NCBI GenBank assembly: GCA_958428545.1
Contig: CAUAGM010000003.1
Coordinates: 62,001-126,000 of the forward strand
DNA length: 64,000 nt
From: an uncultured Arcanobacterium sp.
GTDB lineage: Bacteria > Actinomycetota > Actinomycetes > Actinomycetales > Actinomycetaceae
Direction: 5' to 3'
Below, piece by piece: positions 45,635-55,473 of the stretch; positions within the stretch are counted from its first letter, which is position 1, and each line of letters begins with the position of its first letter. Position numbers and translations under genes: made by a program. The notes under the pieces were generated by a model. That model made no database searches and was not told the origin of the DNA. It saw only the letters and a list, made by a program, of their open reading frames with translations.

Positions 45635-45675
45635 AGAAAAAACGCGAAAACGGGACGCATCTAGCGTCCCGTTTT
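45635..45675 (-). terminator. tracrRNA terminator
   Basis: AAAACGGGACGC (45675-45664, read on the minus strand) pairs perfectly with GCGTCCCGTTTT (45658-45647), loop 5 bases, followed by CGCG and a run of six T. cas9 begins 26 bases further on, so cas9 is transcribed by read-through or from a promoter inside this area. Confidence 0.9.
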
Positions 45676-45750
45676 ATAACCCGAAGGTTGGAGCATTCAG
45701 GAGCTCTAACAATGGAGTCCCTTACTGAGAATTAGTTCAATCTCAGCTTA
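45636..45750 (-). ncRNA. tracrRNA of the type II-C system
   Basis: On the minus strand GAACTAATTCTCAGT (45738-45724) pairs with the first 15 bases of the CRISPR repeat, with two G-U pairs and no mismatch. Downstream come a bulged stem (GGACTC with GAGCTCC), a small stem AACC-TTCG-GGTT (45689-45678) and a 12-bp terminator. Upstream TGAATACTTTG resembles an extended -10 box, placing the 5' end near 45750. A second partial anti-repeat (TTGAACTAAGCTGAG) lies just 5' of the first. Location directly before cas9 fits II-C loci. Ends are estimates. Confidence 0.85.
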
Positions 45751-45766
45751 GTTCAAAGTATTCATT

Positions 45767-45916
45767 GTGGCAAGATCTCTCATTACTCCCATTTCTGTGA
45801 ACACCGCCTCAGAAGCCTTGATTGCGATTTATGGCGAGCATTTTGGAAAAGACGCTACAATCTGGATGCCATCTTTTAGGAGCTACAATTTCATCTGGTT
45901 AAAAATAAAGAAATGA
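45767..45916 (+). pseudogene. Possible gene fragment between tracrRNA and the SorC regulator
   Basis: An open frame of 49 codons from GTG 45767 (SVNTASEALIAIYGEHF, GKDATIWMPSF) ends at TGA 45914-45916. Its composition looks protein-like, but it has no ribosome-binding site and I cannot name a family. The rest of the 240-base gap (45760-45998) shows nothing else except the upstream part of the tracrRNA promoter on the other strand. It may be debris from the event that placed the CRISPR-Cas locus. Confidence 0.2.
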
Positions 45917-45998
45917 ATCCTTATCCTTCAGCAGATATTTTTACGAGGAGAATCAGAAAAAGTACGCACGGGGAAATACCGACTATCTCTGTGTGGCT

Positions 45999-46961
45999 CT
46001 ATATATGCTCACGTTGAGCATAGTCTTTTAAGCGCATTGCCGTATCCTCGTCAATGATAAGGTCAGTGGCGACCTGCGCACGCAGTGCAGCAAGGATTGC
46101 TTCAATACGCCCTGCACCTGCGGCAATACAAAATCTTCTGCTGATTCGCTGTAATTCTGGGGGTGTCGGACCAGATGCGCGCTCATTCAACGCCAGATCC
46201 CACGAACCGTCTGCACGCAAAATAACGGTACATATATCCCCTACAGCGTTTTCATCGCGGATTGTTGCCATATCTGCGCTGCTTAAAAATCCTCCGCTGT
46301 AGACCATTGAGGGGGTTGACGCCTTTAGTGCGCCGACGCCAAAAACGGCAGTTGTGCAGCGGCGATGTAAATTTCGGATATGCTGAACGGATGTTTCTTT
46401 CCACAGCTGGGTGCGAGTTTCTGGATAATCAAAGAATGCAGGCACTGGAAAATGATGTACACGTGCACCGAATGTGGACCCGAATCGTTCAAGTATTTCG
46501 CTTGAATGCGGGATACCGTATGTGGTGGAGTTTGCTGAACCATTCAGCTGAACGATTTCAATACCTGCTACTCGTTGCTTTTTCAGATGCTGCGAAACCG
46601 TATTGACAGTATTTCCCCAAGCAATACCAATCACATCATTTGGCTGTACAGTTTGTGAAATAATATCTGCCCCCATAGCTGCCACAATATCGAGACGGCG
46701 TTTTTCCGTGGATCCTACAGGAACGGGCACAATATGCGTACAAACACCATAATGATTGGAAAACCATGAGGATAATTTGCTGAAAGAGCCCTCAGGCGGA
46801 TAGAGAGTAATATGCACATAGCCTAAATCGCGGGCATCTTTCAGTAGTCGAGAGACCGTCGAACGTGAGACGCTAAAGCGCCGGGCAATCGCCTCCATCG
46901 TTTCACCTTGTAAATAGTGCTGCACGGCGATTTTGTAGACAAGCTCTTCGCGTTCCGACAT
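45999..46961 (-). CDS. SorC/DeoR-type sugar-binding transcriptional regulator
   Basis: 320 residues. The N-terminal HTH (VQHYLQGETMEAIARRFSVSRSTVSRLLKDARDLGYVHI) is followed by the SorC sugar-phosphate-binding domain (VIGIAWGNTVNTVSQHL, VFGVGALKASTPSMV, GDICTVILRADGSW). It is divergent from glpABCK with a 275-base shared regulatory region, so it most likely controls glycerol or glycerol-phosphate use; the effector is probably a phosphorylated triose or polyol (inference). Its 3' end is almost duplicated on the far side of the CRISPR-Cas locus. Confidence 0.9.
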   Translation of the reverse strand: MSEREELVYKIAVQHYLQGETMEAIARRFSVSRSTVSRLLKDARDLGYVHITLYPPEGSFSKLSSWFSNHYGVCTHIVPVPVGSTEKRRLDIVAAMGADIISQTVQPNDVIGIAWGNTVNTVSQHLKKQRVAGIEIVQLNGSANSTTYGIPHSSEILERFGSTFGARVHHFPVPAFFDYPETRTQLWKETSVQHIRNLHRRCTTAVFGVGALKASTPSMVYSGGFLSSADMATIRDENAVGDICTVILRADGSWDLALNERASGPTPPELQRISRRFCIAAGAGRIEAILAALRAQVATDLIIDEDTAMRLKDYAQREHI

Positions 46962-46986
46962 AGTATAGCCTCATACACACCTTGTT

Positions 46987-47005
46987 GATTATTTCTTGAA
47001 TAATC
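46987..47005. promoter_or_regulatory. Candidate operator of the SorC regulator
   Basis: GATTATT-TCTTG-AATAATC is a perfect 7-bp dyad with a 5-base centre, 26-44 bases upstream of the regulator start. SorC proteins bind such dyads as dimers or tetramers, so autoregulation is plausible. Confidence 0.5.
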
Positions 47006-47051
47006 GTTTTCTCATAATGACTGTTGTCTCGTATTGAACCATCATAACTCC

Positions 47052-47075
47052 CTGCGCGCACAATCGTGCACGCAG
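47052..47075. promoter_or_regulatory. Second dyad in the sorC-glpA intergenic region
   Basis: CTGCGCGCAC-AATC-GTGCACGCAG is a 10-bp dyad with one internal mismatch, midway between the divergent genes. It differs in sequence from the dyad at 46987, so it may bind another factor such as a carbon or redox regulator. Confidence 0.4.
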
Positions 47076-47163
47076 CATGAACACTAGTGCACTTTTTCTC
47101 TTAGTTACCTGTACAAGCACGGAATAGGCATAAGAACCTATGAGGGCTGTTAAAGTGGAAGCA

Positions 47164-47205
47164 GCGCTCTCAGAATTGCATCTGCAATTTTCAATTCCTG
47201 AGCGC
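47164..47205 (+). promoter_or_regulatory. Nested hairpin in the glpA leader
   Basis: GCGCTC (47164-47169) pairs with GAGCGC (47200-47205), enclosing AATTGCA-TC-TGCAATT (47174-47189). It ends 31 bases before the glpA start and could be an operator or an mRNA leader structure. Confidence 0.45.
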
Positions 47206-47236
47206 ACGCGTACTATGTATCAACGAAGAAATCCAG

Positions 47237-48949
47237 ATGGGCGCTATGGTTAGTTTAACTACTGATATTGTTGTCATCGGTGGAGGTGCAACAGGAACGG
47301 GAGTACTGCGTGATGTAGCTATGCGCGGTTTTGACTCAATTCTGCTGGAGCGAGCCGATCTGGCTCAAGGGACAACAGGGCGCTTCCACGGCTTACTCCA
47401 TTCGGGAGGGCGCTACGTCGTATCGGATCCAGAATCAGCTACTGAATGCGCGCAGGAAAACGCAATTTTACGCAGAATTCACTCCGATGCTGTCGAGGAA
47501 ACAGGTGGCTTTTTTGTTGTGACGCCTGAGGATTCGCAAGATTACGCCGATGGTTTTCTTGCCGCTGCCAAAAAAACTCATGTGCCAGCAGCGGAAATTT
47601 CTGTACGTGAGGCACTGCGCCGCGAACCACGTCTCAATCCAGGAATAAAACGAGTTTTTGAAGTCGAAGACGGCGCAGTTGATGGCTGGCGTATGGTGTG
47701 GGGCACCGTCGCCTCCGCCCGCGAATATGGGGCGCAGGTGCTCACCTACCATCGTGTCACTAAAATCGTCACCGAGCAGGGCGCCATTAGCGCAGTGCTT
47801 GCAACGAACGAAAAAACGGGCGAAAAAGTGAGCATTACCTGCCGAGCCGTCATCAATGCTGGAGGGCCATGGGCTGGGCAGATAGCGCATATGGCCGGAG
47901 CTCACGATGTTGCGGTTGTACCAGGGCGTGGAATTATGGTGGCAATGAATCACCGATTGGTTAATACGGTTATCAATCGCTGCATCTACCCTACCGATGG
48001 GGATATTCTCGTGCCAGATCATACCGTGTGCATTATTGGGACGACTGATCAAGCTGCAGATAATCCAGATTTTCTTGAAATCAGACCAGAAGAAGTGCAG
48101 CGTATGCTCGATGCTGGCGAAGCCCTTGTGCCAGGATTCAGGAAAGCTCGAGCATTACACGTGTGGGCAGGAGCTCGTCCGCTGGTGAAAGACACACGCG
48201 TTTCAGCAACTGATACGCGCCACATGAGCCGAGGCATGAGCATTCTTGATCACGAAAAGCGAGACGGAATTTCGGGAATGTTTACAGTTACCGGAGGAAA
48301 GCTCACCACCTACCGGCTTATGGCAAAAAATGTCGTCGATGCTTTGTGTGAACAGTTGGGAGAGGATCGATTATGCCGCACCGACCAAGAAGAAGTGCCA
48401 ACTGTCAGCTCTGAGAATCATCGAGTCTCAGATAGGCTGAAAAATGCGGAAAACGTGCGTTTAGGCGATCAGATTGTGTGTGAATGCGAACTTGTGACGC
48501 GCTCAATGATAACGAACGCTCTCGAAAAACAGCCAAATGCAAACTTTGACGATATACGCCGTCAATTACGCATTGGAATGGGGCCGTGTCAAGGGACGTT
48601 CTGCGCAATACGAACTGCCGCAATCATGCACGACATTCGTTGTGCAGGCGGCATACACGTGGATCATACGAACGCGCAGCTCAATCTTTTCTTACGTAAT
48701 CGGGCATACGGGTTAGAGCCTCTCATGTACGGGCAGCAGCTGCGTGAAGCAGCTCTCAACGCGTGGATTACGCACGGTACGCTGGAAATTTCTCATCTGC
48801 CGAAGCCTAGCCAAGAAGCAATAGAAGCGACTGGTGATTATGCGCTGATTCACGGATCGCTGAGCGCTCCTCCAGTTTTAGAGAAAAATCGTAACGAATG
48901 GCTAGCGCAGTGCGCAGTATATGATGCCGATGCGAATGAGGGAGCATAG
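47237..48949 (+). CDS. glpA: Anaerobic glycerol-3-phosphate dehydrogenase subunit A
   Basis: FAD-dependent catalytic subunit that oxidises glycerol 3-phosphate to dihydroxyacetone phosphate and passes electrons through GlpB and GlpC to quinone. The 570-residue protein has VVIGGGATGTGVLRDVAMRG (FAD Rossmann), HGLLHSGGRYVV, TVTGGKLTTYRLMA and a C-terminal BFD-like [2Fe-2S] domain (VCECELVTRSM, GMGPCQGTFCAIR). Two in-frame ATGs (47237 and 47246) are possible starts. First gene of glpA-glpB-glpC-glpK, divergent from the SorC regulator. Confidence 0.96.
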   Translation: MGAMVSLTTDIVVIGGGATGTGVLRDVAMRGFDSILLERADLAQGTTGRFHGLLHSGGRYVVSDPESATECAQENAILRRIHSDAVEETGGFFVVTPEDSQDYADGFLAAAKKTHVPAAEISVREALRREPRLNPGIKRVFEVEDGAVDGWRMVWGTVASAREYGAQVLTYHRVTKIVTEQGAISAVLATNEKTGEKVSITCRAVINAGGPWAGQIAHMAGAHDVAVVPGRGIMVAMNHRLVNTVINRCIYPTDGDILVPDHTVCIIGTTDQAADNPDFLEIRPEEVQRMLDAGEALVPGFRKARALHVWAGARPLVKDTRVSATDTRHMSRGMSILDHEKRDGISGMFTVTGGKLTTYRLMAKNVVDALCEQLGEDRLCRTDQEEVPTVSSENHRVSDRLKNAENVRLGDQIVCECELVTRSMITNALEKQPNANFDDIRRQLRIGMGPCQGTFCAIRTAAIMHDIRCAGGIHVDHTNAQLNLFLRNRAYGLEPLMYGQQLREAALNAWITHGTLEISHLPKPSQEAIEATGDYALIHGSLSAPPVLEKNRNEWLAQCAVYDADANEGA

Positions 48950-48951
48950 AT

Positions 48952-50340
48952 ATGACGCACACATTTCATCTGCATCGAGGCTCGCCGCGCCAGCCTCGAG
49001 TACTCGTTGTTGGAGCAGGACTTTCTGGTCTGGCTACTGCTCTCATGCTGCAGCAAGCTGGCTGTTCAGTCACAATATCGACTCGAGGAGTTGGTGGTTT
49101 GCTCTTGAGCAACGGGACTATTGACGTGCTCGGCTGGCGTTCAACCAAGGATCAAAAACCTGTCAAAAATCCTTGGGCAGCACTTCCCTCATTTATTGAG
49201 AACCATCCAGAGCATCCATATGCCGCTATAGGTGTTGATTCTATTTTTCACGGCGTGCGCTGGCTTACTGATACGCTTCCCTTCTTCGATTCACATACGG
49301 TGCAGACGCGTGCAGATAACTCTCTGATTCCAACAGCAATTGGAACGCTCCATCCGAGCGCAGTACTTGCCCATTCCATGAGTGCGTCGGCGTTTACTCC
49401 ACAACATAAATATCTTCTTATCGATATATCGCATATGAAAGATTTTTCCGCTAGTTATGCGGCAGCAAATTTGAAGGAGATATATCCAGATGTGCAGATA
49501 CGCACTGCAACTATCAGTGTTCCTGTGCGTGGGAAAAAAGAAACCGACTCTTTGCCAACATCGATTGCTCGTGGGCTTGACGGCTATTTAAATACGCGCG
49601 AACGTACCTATCTGATTGACGCCATACTTGCTGAGCGTAAACCAGGTGAGACTATTTTACTTCCTGCCGTATTAGGCGTCGATCCGAATACGTTTGCAAC
49701 TATAGCGCAGGAATTGGATTGCCCAGTAGGAGAAATTCTTCTCCCTCCCCCATCTATTCCTGGGCGGCGGATAAACGATTATCTCGTCAATCTTACGCAG
49801 AAGGCCCGTATAGACACGATGCTTAACTCTGCTGTTTGCGGATGTTCGGTAAGCGATGGGCGAATCACTGATGTGCACGTACACATTGCTGGGCGCATTA
49901 AGCATATTAGTGTCGATGCCGTCGTCCATGCTGGCGGTGGATTCGAATCTGGCGCAATAGCACGTGATTCTTATGGGAAAATATCTGAAACTATTTTCAA
50001 TTTGCCCGTTTTTGCTCCGCACGATACTCAGATGCCGATCAGCTCTGGTGACGATTCGCGAATTCTCCATCCACAGCTTCGCTCTCTGCTCGCTCATGGG
50101 GTGCGCGTTAATAGCGCAATGCAGCCAATAGCTGAAACTGATGGCGATCCTATCTACACAAATTTATATTGCGTAGGCGGTATCCTTGGCGGATCACTGC
50201 CTTGGGAAGAGGCATCTGGAGAAGGAATTGCTCTAGGAAGTGCTTACTGCGCTGCGCAGAAAATTGTGAAAGATCTGCATCCTGCAGTGCCTTATCTAGA
50301 TAACATCGACAAAACCGCAGCGCGAAAACATGAGAATTAG
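48952..50340 (+). CDS. glpB: Anaerobic glycerol-3-phosphate dehydrogenase subunit B
   Basis: 462 residues with an N-terminal dinucleotide-binding motif RVLVVGAGLSGLATALMLQQAG and the GlpB-typical GLLLSNGTIDVLGW, plus a C-terminal NLYCVGGILGGSLPWEEASGEGIAL flavin-binding segment. It acts as the flavoprotein partner linking GlpA to the iron-sulfur subunit. It starts two bases after glpA and 12 bases of gap separate it from glpC. Confidence 0.94.
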   Translation: MTHTFHLHRGSPRQPRVLVVGAGLSGLATALMLQQAGCSVTISTRGVGGLLLSNGTIDVLGWRSTKDQKPVKNPWAALPSFIENHPEHPYAAIGVDSIFHGVRWLTDTLPFFDSHTVQTRADNSLIPTAIGTLHPSAVLAHSMSASAFTPQHKYLLIDISHMKDFSASYAAANLKEIYPDVQIRTATISVPVRGKKETDSLPTSIARGLDGYLNTRERTYLIDAILAERKPGETILLPAVLGVDPNTFATIAQELDCPVGEILLPPPSIPGRRINDYLVNLTQKARIDTMLNSAVCGCSVSDGRITDVHVHIAGRIKHISVDAVVHAGGGFESGAIARDSYGKISETIFNLPVFAPHDTQMPISSGDDSRILHPQLRSLLAHGVRVNSAMQPIAETDGDPIYTNLYCVGGILGGSLPWEEASGEGIALGSAYCAAQKIVKDLHPAVPYLDNIDKTAARKHEN

Positions 50341-50351
50341 AGGAATAAGAC

Positions 50352-51689
50352 ATGGCTGAACCGATCGAATATGCGAAGGCATCTTTAGCCCGAGCTTCTC
50401 TCGATTCGTGTGTGAAGTGCACTATCTGCGAAACTCAGTGCCCTGTGACGCGAGTAACAAACGAATTTTCAGGTCCGAAATATGTGGGGCCCCAAGCTGA
50501 ACGTTTCCGCAATGGTCTTCCTGTGGATCGTTCGCTCGATTATTGCTCGGGATGCTCTATCTGCACTACCGTCTGCCCACAAGGCGTCAAAATTGGCGAA
50601 ATCAACGCTCAAGCACGTGCTGTGATGAAAGCCGATCATATGCCGCTGCGTGACCGTCTCATCACCCAAACAGAGCTTGAAGGAAAACTTCTGACTCCTT
50701 TTGCTCCGCTTGCTAATGCTGCTCTAGGAAATAAGCCTATCCGAAAAATTGTGGAAAAAGCGCTCGGCGTTCATGCAGATGCGCCAGTGCCAAAAGCTCA
50801 AAAATATTCGTTTATCTCTTGGTGGAAAGCACATCAAAAGAATCGAGAGGCAGCTTGGGCACATCATTCTCAGCGTACAGTGAGCTCGGAGATCCCCCCT
50901 TACTCTCGCGGACCGATTGTCTTCTTCCACGGCTGCGCAGGCGGCTATTTTGAAGTTGCCACCTCTATTGCAACCGTTGAAGTGCTAGAATTTCTTGGTT
51001 TTGAAGTGATTGTTCCGATTCAAGGCTGCTGTGGTTTGGCTCAGCAATCTAATGGACTATTCAAGCAAGCCGCCAAACAAGTTGTAAAACTGAGTAAACA
51101 GCTCGATGATGCTGGAAAAGATTTAACGATTGTGAGCTCCTCTGGGTCGTGCGCAGGAATGCTGCGCCACGAAGCTCACGAGATTATGGGCGTTGATGAT
51201 CCTGCCTTACTCTCAGTGGGAGCACGTATGGTAGAAACATCTGAATTTCTAGTTGAACTAATCGATTCGGGTATCTTCCCGATTGAAGCCCTTCAGCGGC
51301 GTGAGCTAACAATTCCATATCATCAGCCGTGCCAAGTGAAATCTCAAGGAATAGGGAAACCAGCTATCCGCTTAATGGAATCTATTCCAGGAGTTCGAGT
51401 GATCGAATCAGACCAAGCATGCTGCGGAATTGCGGGCACGTACGGGCTAAAAAAAGAAAAGTATGAAATCGCGCAGCGAGTTGGCGCTCCGTTATTTGAG
51501 ATGATTCGCGGCACTAATCCCGAGCTTGCAGCGTGCGAAACTGAGACGTGCCGTTGGCAAATCCGCAAAGGAGCTAATACTGAAGTGATTCACCCTGTAC
51601 AGTTGATCCACCACGCCCTAGGGCTGGCTGGAAGTAGTGAATTGCGCGGCATGGCATGGGAAAAACTTCCAGAAAAGAAACGATCATGA
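50352..51689 (+). CDS. glpC: Anaerobic glycerol-3-phosphate dehydrogenase subunit C
   Basis: 445-residue iron-sulfur subunit. Two ferredoxin-type [4Fe-4S] motifs lie at the N-terminus ([24 protein letters not shown]), followed by two CCG domains (HGCAGGYFE to GCCGLAQ, and YHQPCQVKS to [10 protein letters not shown]), as in GlpC, which attaches the GlpAB dimer to the membrane and quinone pool. GAGGAATAAGAC precedes the ATG at 50352. It overlaps glpK by 4 bases. Confidence 0.95.
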   Translation: MAEPIEYAKASLARASLDSCVKCTICETQCPVTRVTNEFSGPKYVGPQAERFRNGLPVDRSLDYCSGCSICTTVCPQGVKIGEINAQARAVMKADHMPLRDRLITQTELEGKLLTPFAPLANAALGNKPIRKIVEKALGVHADAPVPKAQKYSFISWWKAHQKNREAAWAHHSQRTVSSEIPPYSRGPIVFFHGCAGGYFEVATSIATVEVLEFLGFEVIVPIQGCCGLAQQSNGLFKQAAKQVVKLSKQLDDAGKDLTIVSSSGSCAGMLRHEAHEIMGVDDPALLSVGARMVETSEFLVELIDSGIFPIEALQRRELTIPYHQPCQVKSQGIGKPAIRLMESIPGVRVIESDQACCGIAGTYGLKKEKYEIAQRVGAPLFEMIRGTNPELAACETETCRWQIRKGANTEVIHPVQLIHHALGLAGSSELRGMAWEKLPEKKRS

Positions 51690-53218
51690 ACGAAAAGAAA
51701 TATATACTCGCAATTGATCAAGGCACAACCTCGTCGCGTGCAATTATTTTTGATCACTCGGGGCGAAGTGTCTCCATTGGGCAAATAGAACATCAGCAAA
51801 TTTTTCCGCACGCAGGCTGGGTCGAACACGATGCAATGGAAATTTGGATGAATGTGCGCGAAGTGATCGGCAAAGCATTAGCCAGTGCTACTCAAAAAAC
51901 TGCAATGGAAGTTAATCATCACGATATTGCTGCGGTTGGCGTCACTAATCAGCGAGAAACAACTATCGTATGGGATAAAAATACCGGGCAGCCAATCTAT
52001 AACGCAATCGTCTGGCAAGATACTCGCTCACAAGAGCTTGTACATCGTTTAGCAGGTACCGTAGGTCTGGATCGCTGGCGTTCTATTACGGGTGAATCCC
52101 TCTCTGCCTATGCCTCAATAACGAAAATTATGTGGATTTTAGAAAACGTGCCTAATGCCCGAGAAAAAGCTGAAGCTGGCGATCTCCTCTTCGGCAATCC
52201 CGACACATGGGTAATCTGGAATCTAACAGGAGGCATCAACGGCGGCATACACGTCACCGACGTCACCAATGCTTCCAGAACTATGCTTATGGACCTGACT
52301 GCCCTGCAATGGCGTGAAGATATATGTAAAGAAGCAGGAATCCCACTCTCAATGCTTCCAACTATTAAATCTTCCTCTGAAGTCTACGGATACTGCCGCC
52401 AGGATGGTTTGCTGGCAGGCGTTCCCATAGCAGGAGATTTGGGAGATCAGCAGGCCGCGGCATTTGGGCAGGCGTGTTTTGAGCCAGGCATGGCGAAGAA
52501 TACTTATGGAACAGGCTGCTTTATGCTTATGAATACTGGTACGCAGCCGCAGCCCTCCACTAACGGCATGATTAGCACAGTGTGCTACAAAATCGGAGAT
52601 CAACCTGCCGTGTATGCATTAGAGGGTTCGATTGCCGTCACAGGATCACTGATACAGTGGCTGCGCGACAACTTGAACATTATCAATAGCGCCTCCGAGT
52701 GTGACGAATTGGCAGAGACTGTTGACGATAACGGCGGCGTGTATTTTGTGCCCGCATTTTCTGGTTTATTTGCACCGTATTGGCGCAGTGATGCTCGAGG
52801 TGCCATTGTTGGCATGACGCGCTATAACACAAAAGCGCATATTGCTCGCGCCGCTCTTGAAGCTACAGCATTTCAGACGCGCGAAGTCTTAGACGCTATG
52901 AAAGCCGATTCTGGGATGACGTTAGAGCAGCTGCGAGTTGATGGGGGCATGACTAAGAGTGATCTATTGATGCAGTTCCAGTCAGATATACTTGGCGTTC
53001 CGGTGGTGCTCCCTGTTGTCGCCGAGACGACTGCGCTCGGTGCCGCGTATGCTGCTGGTATTGCTGTTGGATTTTGGTCTGGCATTCAAGACGTCATCCA
53101 TAACTGGCAGGAAAATAAGCGTTGGGTTCCTTCCATGACGAAGAAGGATCGAGAGCGTCAGATGATGTTGTGGAAGAAAGCCGTCACCCGCACATTTGAC
53201 TGGATAGAACAAGAATAG
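51686..53218 (+). CDS. glpK: Glycerol kinase
   Basis: FGGY-family kinase that phosphorylates glycerol to glycerol 3-phosphate, the substrate of GlpABC. The 510-residue protein carries [17 protein letters not shown] at the N-terminus, [41 protein letters not shown] and [25 protein letters not shown] 51686 overlaps the glpC stop (ATGA); the longer frame runs back into glpC. No glycerol facilitator gene is present in this operon, so uptake must be encoded elsewhere or occur by diffusion. Confidence 0.97.
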   Translation: MNEKKYILAIDQGTTSSRAIIFDHSGRSVSIGQIEHQQIFPHAGWVEHDAMEIWMNVREVIGKALASATQKTAMEVNHHDIAAVGVTNQRETTIVWDKNTGQPIYNAIVWQDTRSQELVHRLAGTVGLDRWRSITGESLSAYASITKIMWILENVPNAREKAEAGDLLFGNPDTWVIWNLTGGINGGIHVTDVTNASRTMLMDLTALQWREDICKEAGIPLSMLPTIKSSSEVYGYCRQDGLLAGVPIAGDLGDQQAAAFGQACFEPGMAKNTYGTGCFMLMNTGTQPQPSTNGMISTVCYKIGDQPAVYALEGSIAVTGSLIQWLRDNLNIINSASECDELAETVDDNGGVYFVPAFSGLFAPYWRSDARGAIVGMTRYNTKAHIARAALEATAFQTREVLDAMKADSGMTLEQLRVDGGMTKSDLLMQFQSDILGVPVVLPVVAETTALGAAYAAGIAVGFWSGIQDVIHNWQENKRWVPSMTKKDRERQMMLWKKAVTRTFDWIEQE

Positions 53219-53350
53219 GATATGCGTGCTTGCTGCCAAAATCTGTGGTCTAGACTACGTACAAACGTACACAAACCATATTGCCTTTACGTTTAAGCAT
53301 GAACAATCACAATGCTGCGCCGCAGTATGCGACATGCAGATAGAAAATTC

Positions 53351-54016
53351 CTAGCAGTGCCGATGCGCGCTAGCAAGAGTGCGCAGAGCATCAATTTCTT
53401 CTGCGGCATTCTCTGCATTAAATACGGCTGAACCAGCAACAAAGGTATCTGCACCTGCATCAGCTGCCTGCGCGATCGTGCTCTGAGAAATTCCGCCATC
53501 AACTTGAATCCAGACGTCTACGCCAGATTTTGCAACAGCTTCGCGTGTGCGCTGTACTTTTGGCATCATTGAACTTAGGAATTTTTGCCCGCCAAATCCT
53601 GGTTCAACCGTCATAATTAAGAGCATATCGAATTCTTCTAAAAGCTCCAGATACGGCTCGATTGCAGTATCTGGTTTGACGGCCAGCCCAGCGCGCGCAC
53701 CGAGTTTGCGCAGTTCTCTGGCTAAACGTATAGGAGCTTGAGCTGCCTCCGCGTGAAAAGTGACGGATTGTGCTCCTGCTTCGGCATAGAGTGGCGCCCA
53801 GCGATCAGGCGCATCAATCATGAGGTGGCAATCCACGGGCAGGGAGCTTGTACGCACAATCGATTCAACCACAGGAACTCCGAGAGTAAGATTGGGGACG
53901 AAATGACCATCCATCACATCGACATGCACCCAGTCTGCGGATGAAATTCGCTCGCATTCTTCGCTGAGATGAGCAAAATCGCTGGTTAAAATTGACGGGC
54001 TGATTCGCATACTCAT
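53351..54016 (-). CDS. rpe: Ribulose-phosphate 3-epimerase
   Basis: TIM-barrel enzyme interconverting ribulose 5-phosphate and xylulose 5-phosphate. The 221-residue protein has [29 protein letters not shown] (metal ligands His and Asp), [12 protein letters not shown] and VDGGIS with catalytic Asp. ATG 54016 overlaps the rsmB stop (ATGA); ATG 54010 is a second option. It supplies xylulose 5-phosphate to the transketolase at 9-11 kb. The 132 bases between it and glpK hold no clear terminator. Confidence 0.97.
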   Translation of the reverse strand: MSMRISPSILTSDFAHLSEECERISSADWVHVDVMDGHFVPNLTLGVPVVESIVRTSSLPVDCHLMIDAPDRWAPLYAEAGAQSVTFHAEAAQAPIRLARELRKLGARAGLAVKPDTAIEPYLELLEEFDMLLIMTVEPGFGGQKFLSSMMPKVQRTREAVAKSGVDVWIQVDGGISQSTIAQAADAGADTFVAGSAVFNAENAAEEIDALRTLASAHRHC

Positions 54017-55473
54017 GCTTTGCCTTCCTCATATTCTTGGGAGTTTGGATTCTTTCGTATCATCACCATATACATTGCATCGCTGTGATGCTGATCTGGC
54101 CACAGCTGCAGATGCCCACCGTCACCTGTGAGTTTCACACGAGCTTGATCGCTTGCTAATGCGGGAGTATCGAGCAGCTGCGCATCGGCGTGACGTTTCA
54201 GAAATGCTTCTGTGACAGCTCTCGTCTCGCGCACATAGGGCGAACACGTTGAATAGACGACGATTCCGCCTTCTCGCACAGCATCCCATGCCGAATCAAG
54301 AAGTTCATTTTGAAGGACGGCAAGTTCAATAGCGTCTGCTGCTTCTTTACGCCATCGAGCTTCAGGGCGCCTGCGCAGCGCACCAATGCCTGTGCATGGG
54401 GCATCTACGAGCACGCGGTCGTACTCTCCCGGTTCGAGTGCGCCGAGTTCACGCCCGTCTCCACAGCGCAGATCGACAATATCATCCCATGGTCGGATTG
54501 CTTGAGCCACTAAATTGAGACGATGCTCATGCAGCTCATTTGCTCGTACTCGTGCGCCGCATTGAGCTGCGTAGGAAGCGATAGAAGCTGTTTTTCCTCC
54601 CGGCCCAGCGCACATATCAAGCCACAGCTCATCTTTCCCAGAAATCGGAGTTCGGGCAAACATTCGTGCAATAAGCTGGCTTCCCTCGTCTTGCACGCCA
54701 GCTAATGCATCTTTTACCGCAAAGACACGCCCAGGATCGCCGTTTTCGAGAATGACGGCAGATTCTACGAGAGATCCAGCTCGACTACGCATATGCCCGC
54801 GCTCAATATCGGCGCAGAGCTCTGGCACTGAAATTTCTCGTGCGGCTAGGGCAACATCTGCTGGCTCATTATCTGCTTGAAGTACCGAAAGAATATCTTT
54901 ATGAACGCGATTATTCGCCTTGAGTGATTCACTAATTGCTCGCACAATCCATGCAGGGTGTGAATACCAGCGGGAAAGGAAAGCCACAGAATTGACAGAA
55001 CCTCCAGCATCATCGATAAGTATCTGACGCCATTGAGAAATCGAGCGTTCAGACACTCTGTGTAAAACTGCGTTAATGAAGCCAGAAGCTCCGCTTCCTG
55101 CCACAGAACGGGCAAGGTTTACCGTCTCATTAATAGCAGCATGAGCTGGAGTAGAAAAATCGAGAAGCTGATGGGTGCCCATGCGCAGTAAAATTTTCAC
55201 ATCTGGATCGAGAGAAGTAATGCTTCGATCCGCTGTACAATGCTCAATAATTGCGTCCCAGCGCCCTTGCATACGCAAGGTGCCATAGCACAAGTTAGTT
55301 GCATATGCGGCGTCGCGCTTGCTTAAACGATTAGCTCGAAGTTCGTGTGACAGCTCGATGTTGGCGTAAGCTTCATACTTTTCTACTGCGATTAGCACAC
55401 GAAAAGCTGCTGTACGCGCAGGATCAGTGCGAAATTTTCCTGGCCGCCAGTTAGTTGGGCGTGCGTTACTCAT
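54013..55473 (-). CDS. rsmB: 16S rRNA (cytosine-5) methyltransferase RsmB
   Basis: 486 residues: an N-terminal NusB-like RNA-binding domain ([26 protein letters not shown]) and a C-terminal SAM methyltransferase domain with [37 protein letters not shown] (Cys) and [12 protein letters not shown] (catalytic Cys). It methylates a cytosine of 16S rRNA. ATG 55473 (MSNARPTNW) overlaps the fmt stop by 8 bases; the longer upstream frame is inside fmt and rejected. Confidence 0.95.
   Translation of the reverse strand: MSNARPTNWRPGKFRTDPARTAAFRVLIAVEKYEAYANIELSHELRANRLSKRDAAYATNLCYGTLRMQGRWDAIIEHCTADRSITSLDPDVKILLRMGTHQLLDFSTPAHAAINETVNLARSVAGSGASGFINAVLHRVSERSISQWRQILIDDAGGSVNSVAFLSRWYSHPAWIVRAISESLKANNRVHKDILSVLQADNEPADVALAAREISVPELCADIERGHMRSRAGSLVESAVILENGDPGRVFAVKDALAGVQDEGSQLIARMFARTPISGKDELWLDMCAGPGGKTASIASYAAQCGARVRANELHEHRLNLVAQAIRPWDDIVDLRCGDGRELGALEPGEYDRVLVDAPCTGIGALRRRPEARWRKEAADAIELAVLQNELLDSAWDAVREGGIVVYSTCSPYVRETRAVTEAFLKRHADAQLLDTPALASDQARVKLTGDGGHLQLWPDQHHSDAMYMVMIRKNPNSQEYEEGKA

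Noticed and set aside
45610..45660. Longer cas9 reading frame starting at 45660
   Set aside because: The extra codons lie inside the tracrRNA terminator stem and its T-run, and the conserved RuvC-I start fits ATG 45609.
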